From: Anaerolineaceae bacterium | GTDB lineage: Bacteria; Chloroflexota; Anaerolineae; Aggregatilineales; Phototrophicaceae | Direction: 5' to 3' | DNA: 64,000 nt | NCBI GenBank assembly: GCA_002699585.1 | Contig: PABP01000038.1 | Span: 806,001-870,000 of the forward strand | Part shown: positions 27,879-36,876 of the stretch, piece after piece | Position numbering within the stretch: position 1 is the first letter of the stretch | Layout of the letters: each line of letters starts with the position of its first letter | Program-made: the position numbers and the translations under genes | The notes under the pieces: generated by a model | Seen by the model: the letters and a program-made list of their open reading frames with translations, nothing else | Databases searched by the model: none | Told to the model about the DNA's origin: nothing

Positions 27879-28874
27879 TTGCATTACGGACTTTTTTTTG
27901 ATGCGGAAGCGGTCGCTAAAAGCCATCAAGACCCGGCTGACGAGCAACTCAGCGCGGCCCTTGGCTACTTGACAGCCCAACCAGGGACCATACTGCGCGA
28001 GGTAACCGTCCACCAGACAGACGAAGAACTGTCGCAGCAGATCACCCGGCCTGAACTCACACCCATCGGTCAGGCATTGGTCGATGCCACCGCCTATCGT
28101 TTTCTGGAAGATGCCCAGGCGGGGGCACGAGCTGTCGAGGCACTGCGCAATGGACTCGGTTTTGCTGAGCAGGACGATCCGCTGTTAGCAATCTGGGCGC
28201 TGGTCAGTGCCAGCCAGATTGCGGAAATGGCCCGTGAGCATCCCGACTTTGCCGATTTCCAGGACGAATGGCTGGCGGCCTATCGCGGTGAGCTTATGGA
28301 CTTGTTGCAACCGCAGACGGGGCATGTGGTCCACATCTGGCAGATGACGCTGCGCATCGTGGCGGGCATCGTGCTGGAAGACGAAACGCTGTTTAACGAA
28401 GGCGTTGCCCAATTTAAGCGGATGATCGACGAGGAAGTCCATGCCGAGGGCTACCTTAAGTTCATAGCCAAAAACAAAGATGGCAACAGCTTCATGTATC
28501 AACTGCTGGGCGTAGCAGCCCTGTCATTGGCCGCAGAAGCCGCCACCCACGCCGGGGAACGTCTCTGGCAATACGAGCAGCGCGGCGTCAGCCTGACGAC
28601 CGCTGTCGCCTACATCGTGTACTACTACTTTTTCCCGGATAAGTGGCGATGGGAAGAAGGCGACAAGCTGCCTACAGCCGAGGATGTCCGCCAAGCGTTC
28701 GCCCAGTATGGCGCATTTGTCGCTATCGCCGAGTATCGCAAGCAGCCGCGCTTTGCCAGCGACCTGCTCGACGAAATGGCCCCCATATTCAGCGAGTTGG
28801 GCGGCCTCACCAGCCTGACGCATCATGGCCACGCCGCCGCCGAACCCAAGAAAAAGTTCCTGGGGCTGTTTTAA
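27879..28874 (+). CDS. Putative alginate-lyase-fold (alpha/alpha toroid) protein
   Basis: 331 residues from a TTG; an in-frame stop lies seven codons upstream and no ATG is close. A TATAAT at 27830-27835 is a plausible -10. The protein is nearly all helical, with segments such as HIWQMTLRIVAGIVLEDETLF and NSFMYQLLGVAALSLAAEAA. These resemble the core of the alginate-lyase family, which cleaves uronate polysaccharides. It lacks a signal peptide, so it would act in the cytosol or on oligosaccharides. The catalytic Asn/His/Tyr/Arg set was not verified. Call it a fold-level guess. Confidence 0.55.
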   Translation: MHYGLFFDAEAVAKSHQDPADEQLSAALGYLTAQPGTILREVTVHQTDEELSQQITRPELTPIGQALVDATAYRFLEDAQAGARAVEALRNGLGFAEQDDPLLAIWALVSASQIAEMAREHPDFADFQDEWLAAYRGELMDLLQPQTGHVVHIWQMTLRIVAGIVLEDETLFNEGVAQFKRMIDEEVHAEGYLKFIAKNKDGNSFMYQLLGVAALSLAAEAATHAGERLWQYEQRGVSLTTAVAYIVYYYFFPDKWRWEEGDKLPTAEDVRQAFAQYGAFVAIAEYRKQPRFASDLLDEMAPIFSELGGLTSLTHHGHAAAEPKKKFLGLF

Positions 28875-28882
28875 CCAAAAAT

Positions 28883-28908
28883 AGGGCACGCCATCTGACG
28901 TGCCCCTT
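28883..28908. terminator. Bidirectional terminator between convergent genes
   Basis: The stem gggcacg / cgtgccc has an eight-base loop. The better T-run (tatttttgg) is on the minus strand, serving the anti-sigma gene. Confidence 0.75.
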
Positions 28909-28939
28909 CTACACACTACACTCTGCTTTTTATAGCTGC

Positions 28940-30415
28940 TTATTCCGATTCAGCCGCCAGGTTTTCAGCGATGCTCTCAGCCATGTTAAGCATCACATCG
29001 TCAATGCTGCTTTGACCGGCGTTAAACCAGAAATTCATCTCGTAGATATAGGCGTCGTCCTGCCACCGGATGCGATACACAGGGATGTCATTTATCCAGT
29101 TAAATTCGTCCTCATCCGCAGTTACCCAACTGCCTTGGACCCATTCAGCTTGGAAATCACCAATCTGTATCGTTTGGAGCTCTGCTGCGGGGCCAATTGC
29201 TGCCAATGGCGATGGATCGCCAAAAGTACCTAAACTTTCGACTTCCTCAAGGCGCTGCTGTCTCATGCTGAGGCCCGCATCCGGCTGAATCGCATCGGAG
29301 TTTGCATATTGGAGTGCATACACGACTATGGCCGTGCGCCCTTCAACATCATAAACGACCTGCTCCATCACGTATGTCTCTGGTAGGAAAGACAGATCCA
29401 TGATGTCTATATCGACAACCTCTTTCAATTCATCTGTGGTATCGAAATATCGAACCTGGCGGTTGCCCAGCCCAGAACCCTCTTCCAGTGCGAATTGAGT
29501 GGCATTGTATGCACCATCCGACATCATACTTTCAGCGAGGCTCAGGACGAAGTCAAGGGCGCTCGTATCGAGCCTGCCGAAGAACTTGACTTCATAGATA
29601 TAGGTCTCGTCCTGCCAGCGCAGCCGATAAATGGGGAACTCAGTACGCCAGATATAATCCGCTTCAATGGCGGGATTCTCATTCTGCGTCCACATACCTT
29701 TGACCCACTGGCCCTCGTAAGCCTCATCATTGACGCCCTCACCAAACGTATAATGCTGGATATTGGCATCGGGACCGACTGCAGCTAATGCGCCTTCCTG
29801 GCCAAAGACCACGCCTGATGCAATCTTCCAGAGTGGCTGTTGCTGAATCGTAACGGCATTGCCATCACGGCGGTTGTTGATGAATTCGCCCTCAAAATAC
29901 TGCACGTAGGCGGTCTGGATGTCCGCATTGTACGAGTAGGATTCATACGGATATTCATCCAGCAGACCCCGATCAGGCAGGACAATCGCAAACGGCACAT
30001 CGGTCTGGGCTGCCTCGAACGTCTCATAGAACTGCGTATCTACCCGTTCGACGACATCCTCTACGTACTCGTCAGCCCTCACCTGATCGCTTTCAGCCAC
30101 CGGGAACAATGATTCGATGATCGATTGGGCAATGGCGCGCATATCGGGCACAGCGAAGACCAGCGCCAGGCCCAGTACAGCTACGGCCAGCACAGCCGCC
30201 ATCCGGCGCAAAAAGGCGGGTTTTGGGCTTTTGATCGTCTGTGGCTTCTTAAATTTTTGGTGCAGCATATGGTCGAACCTTTCATCAAGCGTGAACGATT
30301 GGCCGAGGCTCATCAACTCGGATAGGGTTTCTTCTTCCAGTGATGTCGGCGTGGGGGCATCACCCTGTTGGAGGGCATCGATAAATGTTTTCAGCTCATC
30401 GGGTTGGGTCGTCAT
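28940..30415 (-). CDS. Anti-sigma-factor-like membrane protein with duplicated outer domain
   Basis: 491 residues, ATG with aggag upstream. A cytoplasmic N-terminal region of about 70 residues precedes one membrane helix (MAAVLAVAVLGLALVFAVP). The outside part holds two related modules: QWVKGMWTQNENP...IYRLRWQDETYIYEVKFF at about 235-285 and WVQGSWVTADEDE...VYRIRWQDDAYIYEMNFW near the C terminus. Both resemble DUF4367. Its start overlaps the end of the ECF sigma gene by 20 bases, so it is probably the cognate anti-sigma factor that holds the sigma at the membrane and senses an envelope signal. Confidence 0.78.
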   Translation of the reverse strand: MTTQPDELKTFIDALQQGDAPTPTSLEEETLSELMSLGQSFTLDERFDHMLHQKFKKPQTIKSPKPAFLRRMAAVLAVAVLGLALVFAVPDMRAIAQSIIESLFPVAESDQVRADEYVEDVVERVDTQFYETFEAAQTDVPFAIVLPDRGLLDEYPYESYSYNADIQTAYVQYFEGEFINNRRDGNAVTIQQQPLWKIASGVVFGQEGALAAVGPDANIQHYTFGEGVNDEAYEGQWVKGMWTQNENPAIEADYIWRTEFPIYRLRWQDETYIYEVKFFGRLDTSALDFVLSLAESMMSDGAYNATQFALEEGSGLGNRQVRYFDTTDELKEVVDIDIMDLSFLPETYVMEQVVYDVEGRTAIVVYALQYANSDAIQPDAGLSMRQQRLEEVESLGTFGDPSPLAAIGPAAELQTIQIGDFQAEWVQGSWVTADEDEFNWINDIPVYRIRWQDDAYIYEMNFWFNAGQSSIDDVMLNMAESIAENLAAESE

Positions 30416-30959
30416 GATCGACTCCTAATCTCTCTTGTAGATCACGGGTGGCACGCAATACGAGCATAGCGACCGCTTCCGGCGTTTTGCCCATGATGTG
30501 CGCCACCTCGACATTGCTCAGGCCAGCGAAAAGGCGCAGCGCTAGCGCTTCCTGACGATCTTCACTGAGCGCGTGCAGCATTTCTGAGACTTTTTGCAAA
30601 CGGATTTCCTGGGCGGCCATGTCTTCCGGCAAAGGGGCCGGGTCAGGCAGATTGAGCGTTTCCGTGAGCTGGACCTCGTCGCGCTGCTGCCGAAAGTGAT
30701 CAGCCGCTTTGCGACGGGCGATGCTCATCAGCCAGTGGATGACAGGCACATCCTGCCGGAACTGTGGCCAACTGCGGTACGCCCCCAGGAACGTCTGAGC
30801 AGTTAGGTCATGGGCATCGGGCACGCTGCCCGTCCGTGCCAACATATAGCGATACACCTGCTGTTTGTACTGTTCATACAACTGCGCGAAATCGCCTTTG
30901 ATAGCGATTGACGCAGGCATATCATGGTCATCTTGCAATGGGAGTGTGGGGTTCAACAC
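30396..30959 (-). CDS. ECF-type RNA polymerase sigma factor
   Basis: 187 residues from a GTG with gaggag nine bases upstream. Region 2 spans about 25-95 (YEQYKQQVYRYMLARTG, DLTAQTFLGAYRSW, PVIHWLMSIARRKAADHFR). Region 4 spans about 130-180 (LSEDRQEALALRLFAGLSNVEVA followed by a recognition helix TPEAVAMLVLRA). It directs transcription of an unknown regulon. It is translationally coupled to the anti-sigma-like gene, the classic ECF/anti-sigma arrangement. Confidence 0.93.
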   Translation of the reverse strand: MLNPTLPLQDDHDMPASIAIKGDFAQLYEQYKQQVYRYMLARTGSVPDAHDLTAQTFLGAYRSWPQFRQDVPVIHWLMSIARRKAADHFRQQRDEVQLTETLNLPDPAPLPEDMAAQEIRLQKVSEMLHALSEDRQEALALRLFAGLSNVEVAHIMGKTPEAVAMLVLRATRDLQERLGVDHDDPTR

Positions 30960-31116
30960 ATGGTAGCTCCTCGTTTATGGCCGCCTACACTCTATCTGTC
31001 GGGATTCACCCCACATCCTAACACCCAATCTCAAAATGGGCGGTCTGCGCGTCATTGCGACCGCTGGCGGTTTGCGCTACGCTAAGGCAAATTCGACTTT
31101 AGCGGGACACGATCTT

Positions 31117-32505
31117 ATGACAGCACCCACATTTACAGCAGTGACTCCGGCTGTCCTGGAGCAAATCCAGGCGATTGTCGGTGAAAACAACATGAGCACC
31201 ACCCAGGCCGATATCGACCTGCATGCGCACGATGAAGGCCACCATGACGCCCATCCAGCGGAAGTGGTCGTGTGGCCGCGCAGCGCGCAGCAGGTGGCGG
31301 ATATGCTCAAACTGGCCAATGAAAATCACATTCCGGTCACGCCCTGGGGCGTCGGCACCGGGCTGGAAGGCAATTCGATCCCTGTTCGCGGCGGTATTCT
31401 GCTCAGTTTGCAGCGCATGGATAAAGTGGTTGAGGTTCATATGGACGATTTCCAGGTGACAGTGGAACCTGGCATTCCCTACATGGACCTCAACGAGCAG
31501 CTTGCGCGCTATGGTCTGTTCTTTGCCCCAGACCCCGGCGCAAACGCCACCATCGGCGGGATGCTGGCCAACAACGCGGCAGGTATCCGCACGGTGAAGT
31601 ACGGCGCCCTGCGCGATAACGTGCTCAAGATGCAGGTCGCCCTGGCTGATGGTCGCCTGATTGAGGTGGGATCACGCAGCATCAAGCAGTCTTCCGGCTA
31701 TGATCTGCTGCACCTATTTGTCGGCAGCGAAGGCACCCTAGGCGTCATCACCCAGGCGACACTGAAACTGCTGCCCGTCCCAGAGCATATGATCGCCGCT
31801 ATTGCCGGGTTTGAATCGGTCGAGGATGCTATTGAAACGGTGGTGGCCGTGCGCGGCAGTGGCATTGACGTAGCCGCACTGGAATTCATCGACGTAACCA
31901 ATACCCATGCCATGAACCAGGCCGGGGCAGAAATCGAACCGCTGCCGACTTTGCTAATGGAAGTCCACAGTGCCCACGAAAGCAGCATGGCCGAGGACAT
32001 CGCCATCGTGCAGGAAATTTGTGAGGAAATGGGCGCCAGCAACTTCCGTGCCACCAGCGACCTGGCCGAGCGCAAGAAGCTATGGCACGCGCGTCACATC
32101 GCCTATGAAACGCTGCGCCGCATCAATCCGGGCCAGCGCATCTGGATCATGGATGTGGCTGTGCCCATCAGCAACTACCCGGCCCTGATCGCAGGCGCGC
32201 GCCGCATCATCGACGAAGCAGGCATTGTCGGCTATATGAAGGGCCACGCCGGCGATGGCAACATCCACGTAGAGCTGCCCTTTGGCGATGAGGAAACGCT
32301 GGAAAAGGTGCATGTGGTCAATAACGCCATCGTGCGCGAAGCCTTGGCGCTGGAAGGCACCGCCACGGGCGAACACGGCGTCGGCATTGGTAAAGCTCAA
32401 TTTATGGAAGAAGAACACGGGGAATCATTGAATGTGATGCGGTCGATCAAGAACCTGCTTGATCCCAATGGCATTCTCAATCCGGGTAAGGTGTTCCCGG
32501 AGTAG
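31117..32505 (+). CDS. FAD-linked oxidase, glycolate oxidase GlcD / D-lactate dehydrogenase type
   Basis: 462 residues from the ATG at 31117. The FAD-binding PCMH domain shows PWGVGTGLEGNSIP, PDPGANATIGGMLANNAAG and SEGTLGVIT. The C-terminal FAD-oxidase domain carries GHAGDGNIH and ATGEHGVGIGK. The family oxidises 2-hydroxyacids such as glycolate or D-lactate and passes electrons to a quinone or an iron-sulfur partner. No glcE/glcF-like genes are adjacent, so it may act alone as a D-lactate dehydrogenase. A strong terminator follows. Confidence 0.92.
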   Translation: MTAPTFTAVTPAVLEQIQAIVGENNMSTTQADIDLHAHDEGHHDAHPAEVVVWPRSAQQVADMLKLANENHIPVTPWGVGTGLEGNSIPVRGGILLSLQRMDKVVEVHMDDFQVTVEPGIPYMDLNEQLARYGLFFAPDPGANATIGGMLANNAAGIRTVKYGALRDNVLKMQVALADGRLIEVGSRSIKQSSGYDLLHLFVGSEGTLGVITQATLKLLPVPEHMIAAIAGFESVEDAIETVVAVRGSGIDVAALEFIDVTNTHAMNQAGAEIEPLPTLLMEVHSAHESSMAEDIAIVQEICEEMGASNFRATSDLAERKKLWHARHIAYETLRRINPGQRIWIMDVAVPISNYPALIAGARRIIDEAGIVGYMKGHAGDGNIHVELPFGDEETLEKVHVVNNAIVREALALEGTATGEHGVGIGKAQFMEEEHGESLNVMRSIKNLLDPNGILNPGKVFPE

Positions 32506-32530
32506 GTACTATACGCCTAGCAGACGTCAC

Positions 32531-32560
32531 AAGGGACGGGTCTTGGCCCGTCCCTTATCT
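32531..32560 (+). terminator. Terminator after the FAD-linked oxidase
   Basis: A perfect ten-base-pair stem aagggacggg / cccgtccctt with loop tcttgg, followed by tatctttc. Confidence 0.88.
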
Positions 32561-32591
32561 TTCACATATCTGCTGAGGTCGATCCGATGCG

Positions 32592-32924
32592 CTAATCATC
32601 TCCGTACAAATCGACGAAGCCTTCGTCATCGTCGTCGTCATCCCAGAAGTCGTCCTCGTCTAGTTCGTACCCCTCATCATCGAGATCATCTTCATCGATG
32701 TCGTCATCATCAACGATCAGGTCGTCATCCAGCTCGAGGTCTTCCTCATCGTCTTCGGCATTCGCATAAGCGAAGCTATCGTCGGCATCGTCTTCGTCTT
32801 CTTCTTCGTATTCTTCTTCCTGAAGCGCTTCTAACGACAGTTCTTCCTCTTCTTCGCCAAGAGCATCTTCATCTTCATCGAAGCTGATCGGCCCCATTTC
32901 TTCTTCATACAAATCGCGTACCAT
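32592..32924 (-). CDS. Very acidic Asp/Glu-rich small protein
   Basis: 110 residues from the ATG at 32924, which has gggagg nine bases upstream. After a short normal N terminus (MVRDLYEEEMGPISF) nearly every residue is Asp or Glu, broken by isolated Leu, Tyr, Phe and Trp (e.g. DDDIDEDDLDDEGYEL, DDFWDDDDDDEGF). It must be intrinsically disordered. It resembles the acidic tail of RNA polymerase delta and other DNA-mimic or chaperone-like proteins, but no family was recognised. Minus-strand context with pdxT upstream. Confidence 0.75.
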   Translation of the reverse strand: MVRDLYEEEMGPISFDEDEDALGEEEEELSLEALQEEEYEEEDEDDADDSFAYANAEDDEEDLELDDDLIVDDDDIDEDDLDDEGYELDEDDFWDDDDDDEGFVDLYGDD

Positions 32925-32996
32925 TGTGAGAACCTCCCTACTCAGCCTTTTGGCCACATCCAGTGCTTTACACCAGTCTTATTATGTCCGATTTTG

Positions 32997-33560
32997 CTAT
33001 ACCATAGCACAAAAATAGCGATGTAGGCGCACATCATCCGTTAATTCTGGATGAAAAGCCGTACCAAGCAGGTGTCCTTGCCTCACAGCGACAATCGTAC
33101 CGTCCTGTAAAGTCGCCAAAACCTCAACATCACCACGTACATCGGTCACGCTGGGGGCACGGATAAACACCGCATGGAACGGGCCATCATCCAGCCCCTT
33201 AATGGACAAGTCTGTCTCGAAGCTATCCCGCTGGCGACCAAAGGCATTGCGGTTGACGGTAACGTCCATCACGCCCAGGATCGGCTGGCGCTCAATGCCG
33301 ATGTCCTTGGCCAGGAAGATCAACCCGGCACAGGTGCCCCAGGTCGGCGTCGTAGCTGCGAATTGGCGCAGCGGCTCAATCAGTTTGTACTCAGTGGCCA
33401 GCTTACCGATGGTCGTGCTTTCGCCGCCAGGGATAATCAATCCATCAAGGTCGTCTAAATCCGCTGGCAAGCGCACTTGTTTCGTTTCCATACCCAATTG
33501 AATGAGCGTTTTCTGGTGCTCGATAAAAGCGCCTTGCAGCGCCAACACGCCGATTTTCAT
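32997..33560 (-). CDS. pdxT: Pyridoxal 5'-phosphate synthase glutaminase subunit PdxT
   Basis: 187 residues. The class I glutaminase triad is Cys77 in TWGTCAGL, with His170 and Glu172 in AFHPEL. PdxT-specific segments are LALQGAFIEHQ and IPGGESTTI (44-52). It releases ammonia from glutamine for PdxS, which builds PLP. In most genomes pdxS is adjacent, but none is seen here; the neighbours are the acidic protein and a TPR gene. Confidence 0.96.
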   Translation of the reverse strand: MKIGVLALQGAFIEHQKTLIQLGMETKQVRLPADLDDLDGLIIPGGESTTIGKLATEYKLIEPLRQFAATTPTWGTCAGLIFLAKDIGIERQPILGVMDVTVNRNAFGRQRDSFETDLSIKGLDDGPFHAVFIRAPSVTDVRGDVEVLATLQDGTIVAVRQGHLLGTAFHPELTDDVRLHRYFCAMV

Positions 33561-33736
33561 CGTGAGAATTCCTCTGTATCAGAGATACATTGCAGGTATT
33601 TGAAAAGGCACACCAACGGCATGCCTTTAATTCTTCATACTGTGCTGTGTGCTGCTGACATCTTTGCGAAAAATGCTCACAAAATCAAGCGTAGGAGTAG
33701 ACCAATTATTAAGTCCAATTTCAATAAATAGGCAAT

Positions 33737-34339
33737 CTATGCAAATGGAATCACCTTGCGCACCAGTCGGCGCAGTTGCAGGGTGAAGATCAGGCTTTGT
33801 GTTTCGCTGTGGTTATCATACTCACGACCGCCACCCATGCGCAGATACCGTTGCAAATCCGTAACAGCCCCATCCAGGTCATTAAGCTGGATGCGCATCT
33901 GGCCGCGCAGTTCATAAGCGGGGGCAATTGTCGGGTTCAGGCGGATCACCTGTGAGAGATCGGCTTCGGCGGCTTCGGCCTGCCCTAACATCTCATGGGC
34001 CAGCGCCCGATTGTAATAGGCCTCAGCGTAATTGGGTTCCAATGTGAGGGCCGCGGTCTGGTCTTCAATCGCCCCACTGACATCGCCCATAAAACGGCGC
34101 AGATTGCCACGCTCGTTATAGGCTTCGGTCAGGTAGGCATTCTGGCGCAAGGCTTCGTTGAAATCAGCCATCGCCCTGGGGAAGTCGCCTTTGAATGCGT
34201 AGGCTTCTCCTCGGAACAGCAAGACCTGGGCCAGGTCACCCAGTGTCAGGCGCAGCGCTTTGGTAAACGCTTCGATGGCCGCATCATAGTCTTCTGATTG
34301 AAGGAATTCCAAGCCCTGTTGGAAGTAATCGCTCGCCAA
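33737..34339 (-). CDS. TPR protein 1 of 4
   Basis: 200 residues, at least four tetratricopeptide repeats (e.g. AIEAFTKALRL, AMADFNEALRQNAYLTEAYNERG, AEAYYNRALAHEML). No signal or membrane helix. TPRs form superhelical protein-binding scaffolds; the partner is unknown. It is last in a run of four minus-strand TPR genes whose products share wording such as NERGNLR and YNRALA, indicating duplication. Confidence 0.85.
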   Translation of the reverse strand: MASDYFQQGLEFLQSEDYDAAIEAFTKALRLTLGDLAQVLLFRGEAYAFKGDFPRAMADFNEALRQNAYLTEAYNERGNLRRFMGDVSGAIEDQTAALTLEPNYAEAYYNRALAHEMLGQAEAAEADLSQVIRLNPTIAPAYELRGQMRIQLNDLDGAVTDLQRYLRMGGGREYDNHSETQSLIFTLQLRRLVRKVIPFA

Positions 34340-34475
34340 AGTGCCCCCTCTTTGGTGATGTCGCTGTGTGGATCGATGTCATGCTGCTGTAGCATGCGGA
34401 TCTGGCGATCCGTCATGTTAAGTGTAGGCCAAAGTGGGGTGCGCTGGCAAGACGAACGAAGGTCCTGCGGCACGA

Positions 34476-35462
34476 TTACGCAGGCTGAGCGTCAGCTAGC
34501 ATCTGGCGAACGGCATCAGCCATCGCTGACGGAAATTGCAACTCGCGCAGGGCACGGTCAATATCGCCGTATAAATCGGCATCACGGTCGATTAAGCGCT
34601 CCCAGGATGACGTAGCCCGATCTTCATCGCCCAACAAATAGTCCATCGTCGCCATTGCCGCCTGTGCCCGTGCAAATTCCGGTTGCAGCTTGAGCGCCAT
34701 ATTGAAAAAGGCCCGTGCCTGGTCATACTCGCCCTGGAGCACATAAACGATGCCCTGGTTGGTATGCACCGAAGGATGCACCATGCGTTTGTTGGCATCC
34801 GGCAGCGCGATGGACAGTGCCATGTTGTAATCAGACAGTGCCGCCGTGTAGTGGCCCTTCATGCGCTGGGCCGTGCCACGATTGTTATAGAGCAGCACTT
34901 CACCAACGGGCGTGTTTTTCAAGGCCAATCCCTGGTTACAATCTTCAATCGCCTGGTCATAATTGCCCAGGTAGATATTGGCATTGGCGCGGTTGCCATA
35001 ACCAACTTCGCTCTCCGGGTTGATTTGCAGCAGACGATCGGCATCATCCAGCGCACTGACGTAATCGCGTTCAGCGATAAACAGCGCCGAGCGCACCGCA
35101 TAAATCGATTGGTCGCGCGGGGAGAGCTTAAGCGCTTCTGTATACGCCTTGATGGCCGCTGGCGTATCGCCTGTCGCATGGCGCAGTGCCGCTAGCCGTG
35201 CCCATAAAAAGGCGCGATTAACCGGAATAGGCAGGTTCAACACGCGCTCAAAATGGTCGGCAGCATCCTTGAGCCGTCCGCGCATCATCATAATAGCCCC
35301 ATGTTGATACACAAAATACACATAGACCATCGGCAGCACAATGACGATCAAAAAGACCACCAATGCCAGCGTCGGACTCACACGCGAGAGGCTACTGAGA
35401 ATGGTAAATATAATAAATGACAGGAAGAAAACGCGGATCGCGCGCCGGAACACGGGTGACAT
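34476..35462 (-). CDS. TPR protein 2 of 4, membrane-anchored
   Basis: 328 residues. Two membrane helices near the N terminus (about 8-24 and 31-50: LALVVFLIVIVLPMVYVYFVY) precede about six TPRs (DHFERVLNLP, AIKAYTEALKLSPRDQSIY, AIEDCNQGLALKNTPVGE, ARAFFNMALKLQPEFARA). The TPR domain probably sits in the cytoplasm, held to the membrane. Gap to TPR 1 is 136 bases and to TPR 3 is 114 bases. Confidence 0.85.
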   Translation of the reverse strand: MSPVFRRAIRVFFLSFIIFTILSSLSRVSPTLALVVFLIVIVLPMVYVYFVYQHGAIMMMRGRLKDAADHFERVLNLPIPVNRAFLWARLAALRHATGDTPAAIKAYTEALKLSPRDQSIYAVRSALFIAERDYVSALDDADRLLQINPESEVGYGNRANANIYLGNYDQAIEDCNQGLALKNTPVGEVLLYNNRGTAQRMKGHYTAALSDYNMALSIALPDANKRMVHPSVHTNQGIVYVLQGEYDQARAFFNMALKLQPEFARAQAAMATMDYLLGDEDRATSSWERLIDRDADLYGDIDRALRELQFPSAMADAVRQMLADAQPA

Positions 35463-35576
35463 ATGCCCTCAATGTGGGTATTGCTGTTTGTATGACCGAC
35501 CCCATTTACAGGGTAATGGACCTGGTTTGCAGATAAAACCCATGTCTAGGATACCCCGATTGGCGTGTCGCGTCAC

Positions 35577-36815
35577 CTATTGGGCCTGGGAATCCAGCAA
35601 GAGACGTGCTTTCCCGATTAAGGAATCTGACCAGCCGAACTGCTCACCAGCAAGCTGTGCATCGCTGTAATCCGCATTGCGCTCGGTCAGCATGTCCCAC
35701 ATTTTGCTCGCCTGCTGCTGATCGTCTAATTCGGCATAGACCAGCGCTAACCCGGCAATGGTGGAGCTACTCAAAAGTGTGGTCGGGTCGTCCTGGAGCA
35801 AAAAAGCCCGTTTGTAGTCGATCATGGCACTATCCACGTCACCTAACTCTAAGGCGACTTCCGCACGGGCGATACGATACAGCGGGTCTTGTGGCTGGCG
35901 ATCAATAGCTTCCGTCAGCGAATCAATGGCTTTATCGAGCTGGCCCAGGCGCTGATACGCGACACCACGCTTGAAGTGCGCCGACACCATATCCGGTGCG
36001 GATTTGAGTGCATTACGGAAGTCATTGCGCGCTTCTCGATAGTTGCCCTGTTCCATATACACAGAACCGCGTGCATACAATATTTGCGCACTCTGGGCAT
36101 TGAGCTTAAGCGCCCGGTCGAAGTCGGCCAGGGCTTGCTCATACTGGTCGGATTGATAAAAGACCACACCGCGATTGTAATAGGCATCACCATCGCGCTT
36201 ATCCAGCGTCACCGCCTCGTCATAATCGGCAATGGCCTTCTCATATTCGCCGATGGTCGCCCAGGCGCTACCGCGTGCTTTATATACATGCGGGTGGCCC
36301 ATGCCCAGGTTGATCGCCGCTGTGCAATCGGCTACCACCGCATGGAAATCGCCCATTTTGTAGTGCAACGTAGCTCGACTGTAATAATGCTCGGCGCTAT
36401 CCGGGTTGATGCGGATGGCCTCACTGTAGTCGTTTATAGCCAACTGCCACTCATCGCGCGCGGCCTGGGCCGCTGCCCGCCGGACGTAGGCTTCTTCGTG
36501 GTTTTTATCCAGTTGGATCGCCAGATTGTAGCTGTCGAGCGCCGCGTCGGCATCACCCATGCGCAGCCGCACTGTGCCCAGGTTGATATAGGCCTCTACC
36601 TGCGAGGGATCGAGTTCCAACGCGCGTGTAAAATCCAGAACGGCTTCCAGATCATGCTGGCGCATATAGTGCAGCAGGCCGCGGCTGACGAGCACATCAG
36701 GATGTTCTTCGATCTGCAAAGCCTGCGTAAAGCTCTTGATGGCCGCATCATAATCGCGGCGACCCATATGGGCCTGGGCCTGCTCGACCAATACGCCTAT
36801 TCTGTCGGAAGTCAT
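35577..36815 (-). CDS. TPR protein 3 of 4
   Basis: 412 residues, about ten tandem TPRs covering almost the whole chain (e.g. AIKSFTQALQI, VLDFTRALELDPSQVEAYINLG, AINDYSEAIRINPDSAEHYYSRA, ALADFDRALKLNAQSAQILYARG). It is cytosolic, with no catalytic domain. It begins with MTSDRIGVLVEQAQAHMGRRD. Within-family similarity suggests repeat expansion after duplication of a shorter ancestor. Confidence 0.87.
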   Translation of the reverse strand: MTSDRIGVLVEQAQAHMGRRDYDAAIKSFTQALQIEEHPDVLVSRGLLHYMRQHDLEAVLDFTRALELDPSQVEAYINLGTVRLRMGDADAALDSYNLAIQLDKNHEEAYVRRAAAQAARDEWQLAINDYSEAIRINPDSAEHYYSRATLHYKMGDFHAVVADCTAAINLGMGHPHVYKARGSAWATIGEYEKAIADYDEAVTLDKRDGDAYYNRGVVFYQSDQYEQALADFDRALKLNAQSAQILYARGSVYMEQGNYREARNDFRNALKSAPDMVSAHFKRGVAYQRLGQLDKAIDSLTEAIDRQPQDPLYRIARAEVALELGDVDSAMIDYKRAFLLQDDPTTLLSSSTIAGLALVYAELDDQQQASKMWDMLTERNADYSDAQLAGEQFGWSDSLIGKARLLLDSQAQ

Positions 36816-36876
36816 TCCGGCTCCTTTGACACTGTTATTGCTTAATAACTACAGCTTTTTGACTATAGTTTTCTGA

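Noticed and set aside
35889-36845. 318-residue plus-strand frame opposite TPR protein 3
   Set aside because: A long antisense open frame caused by the regular codon pattern of TPRs; no family features.
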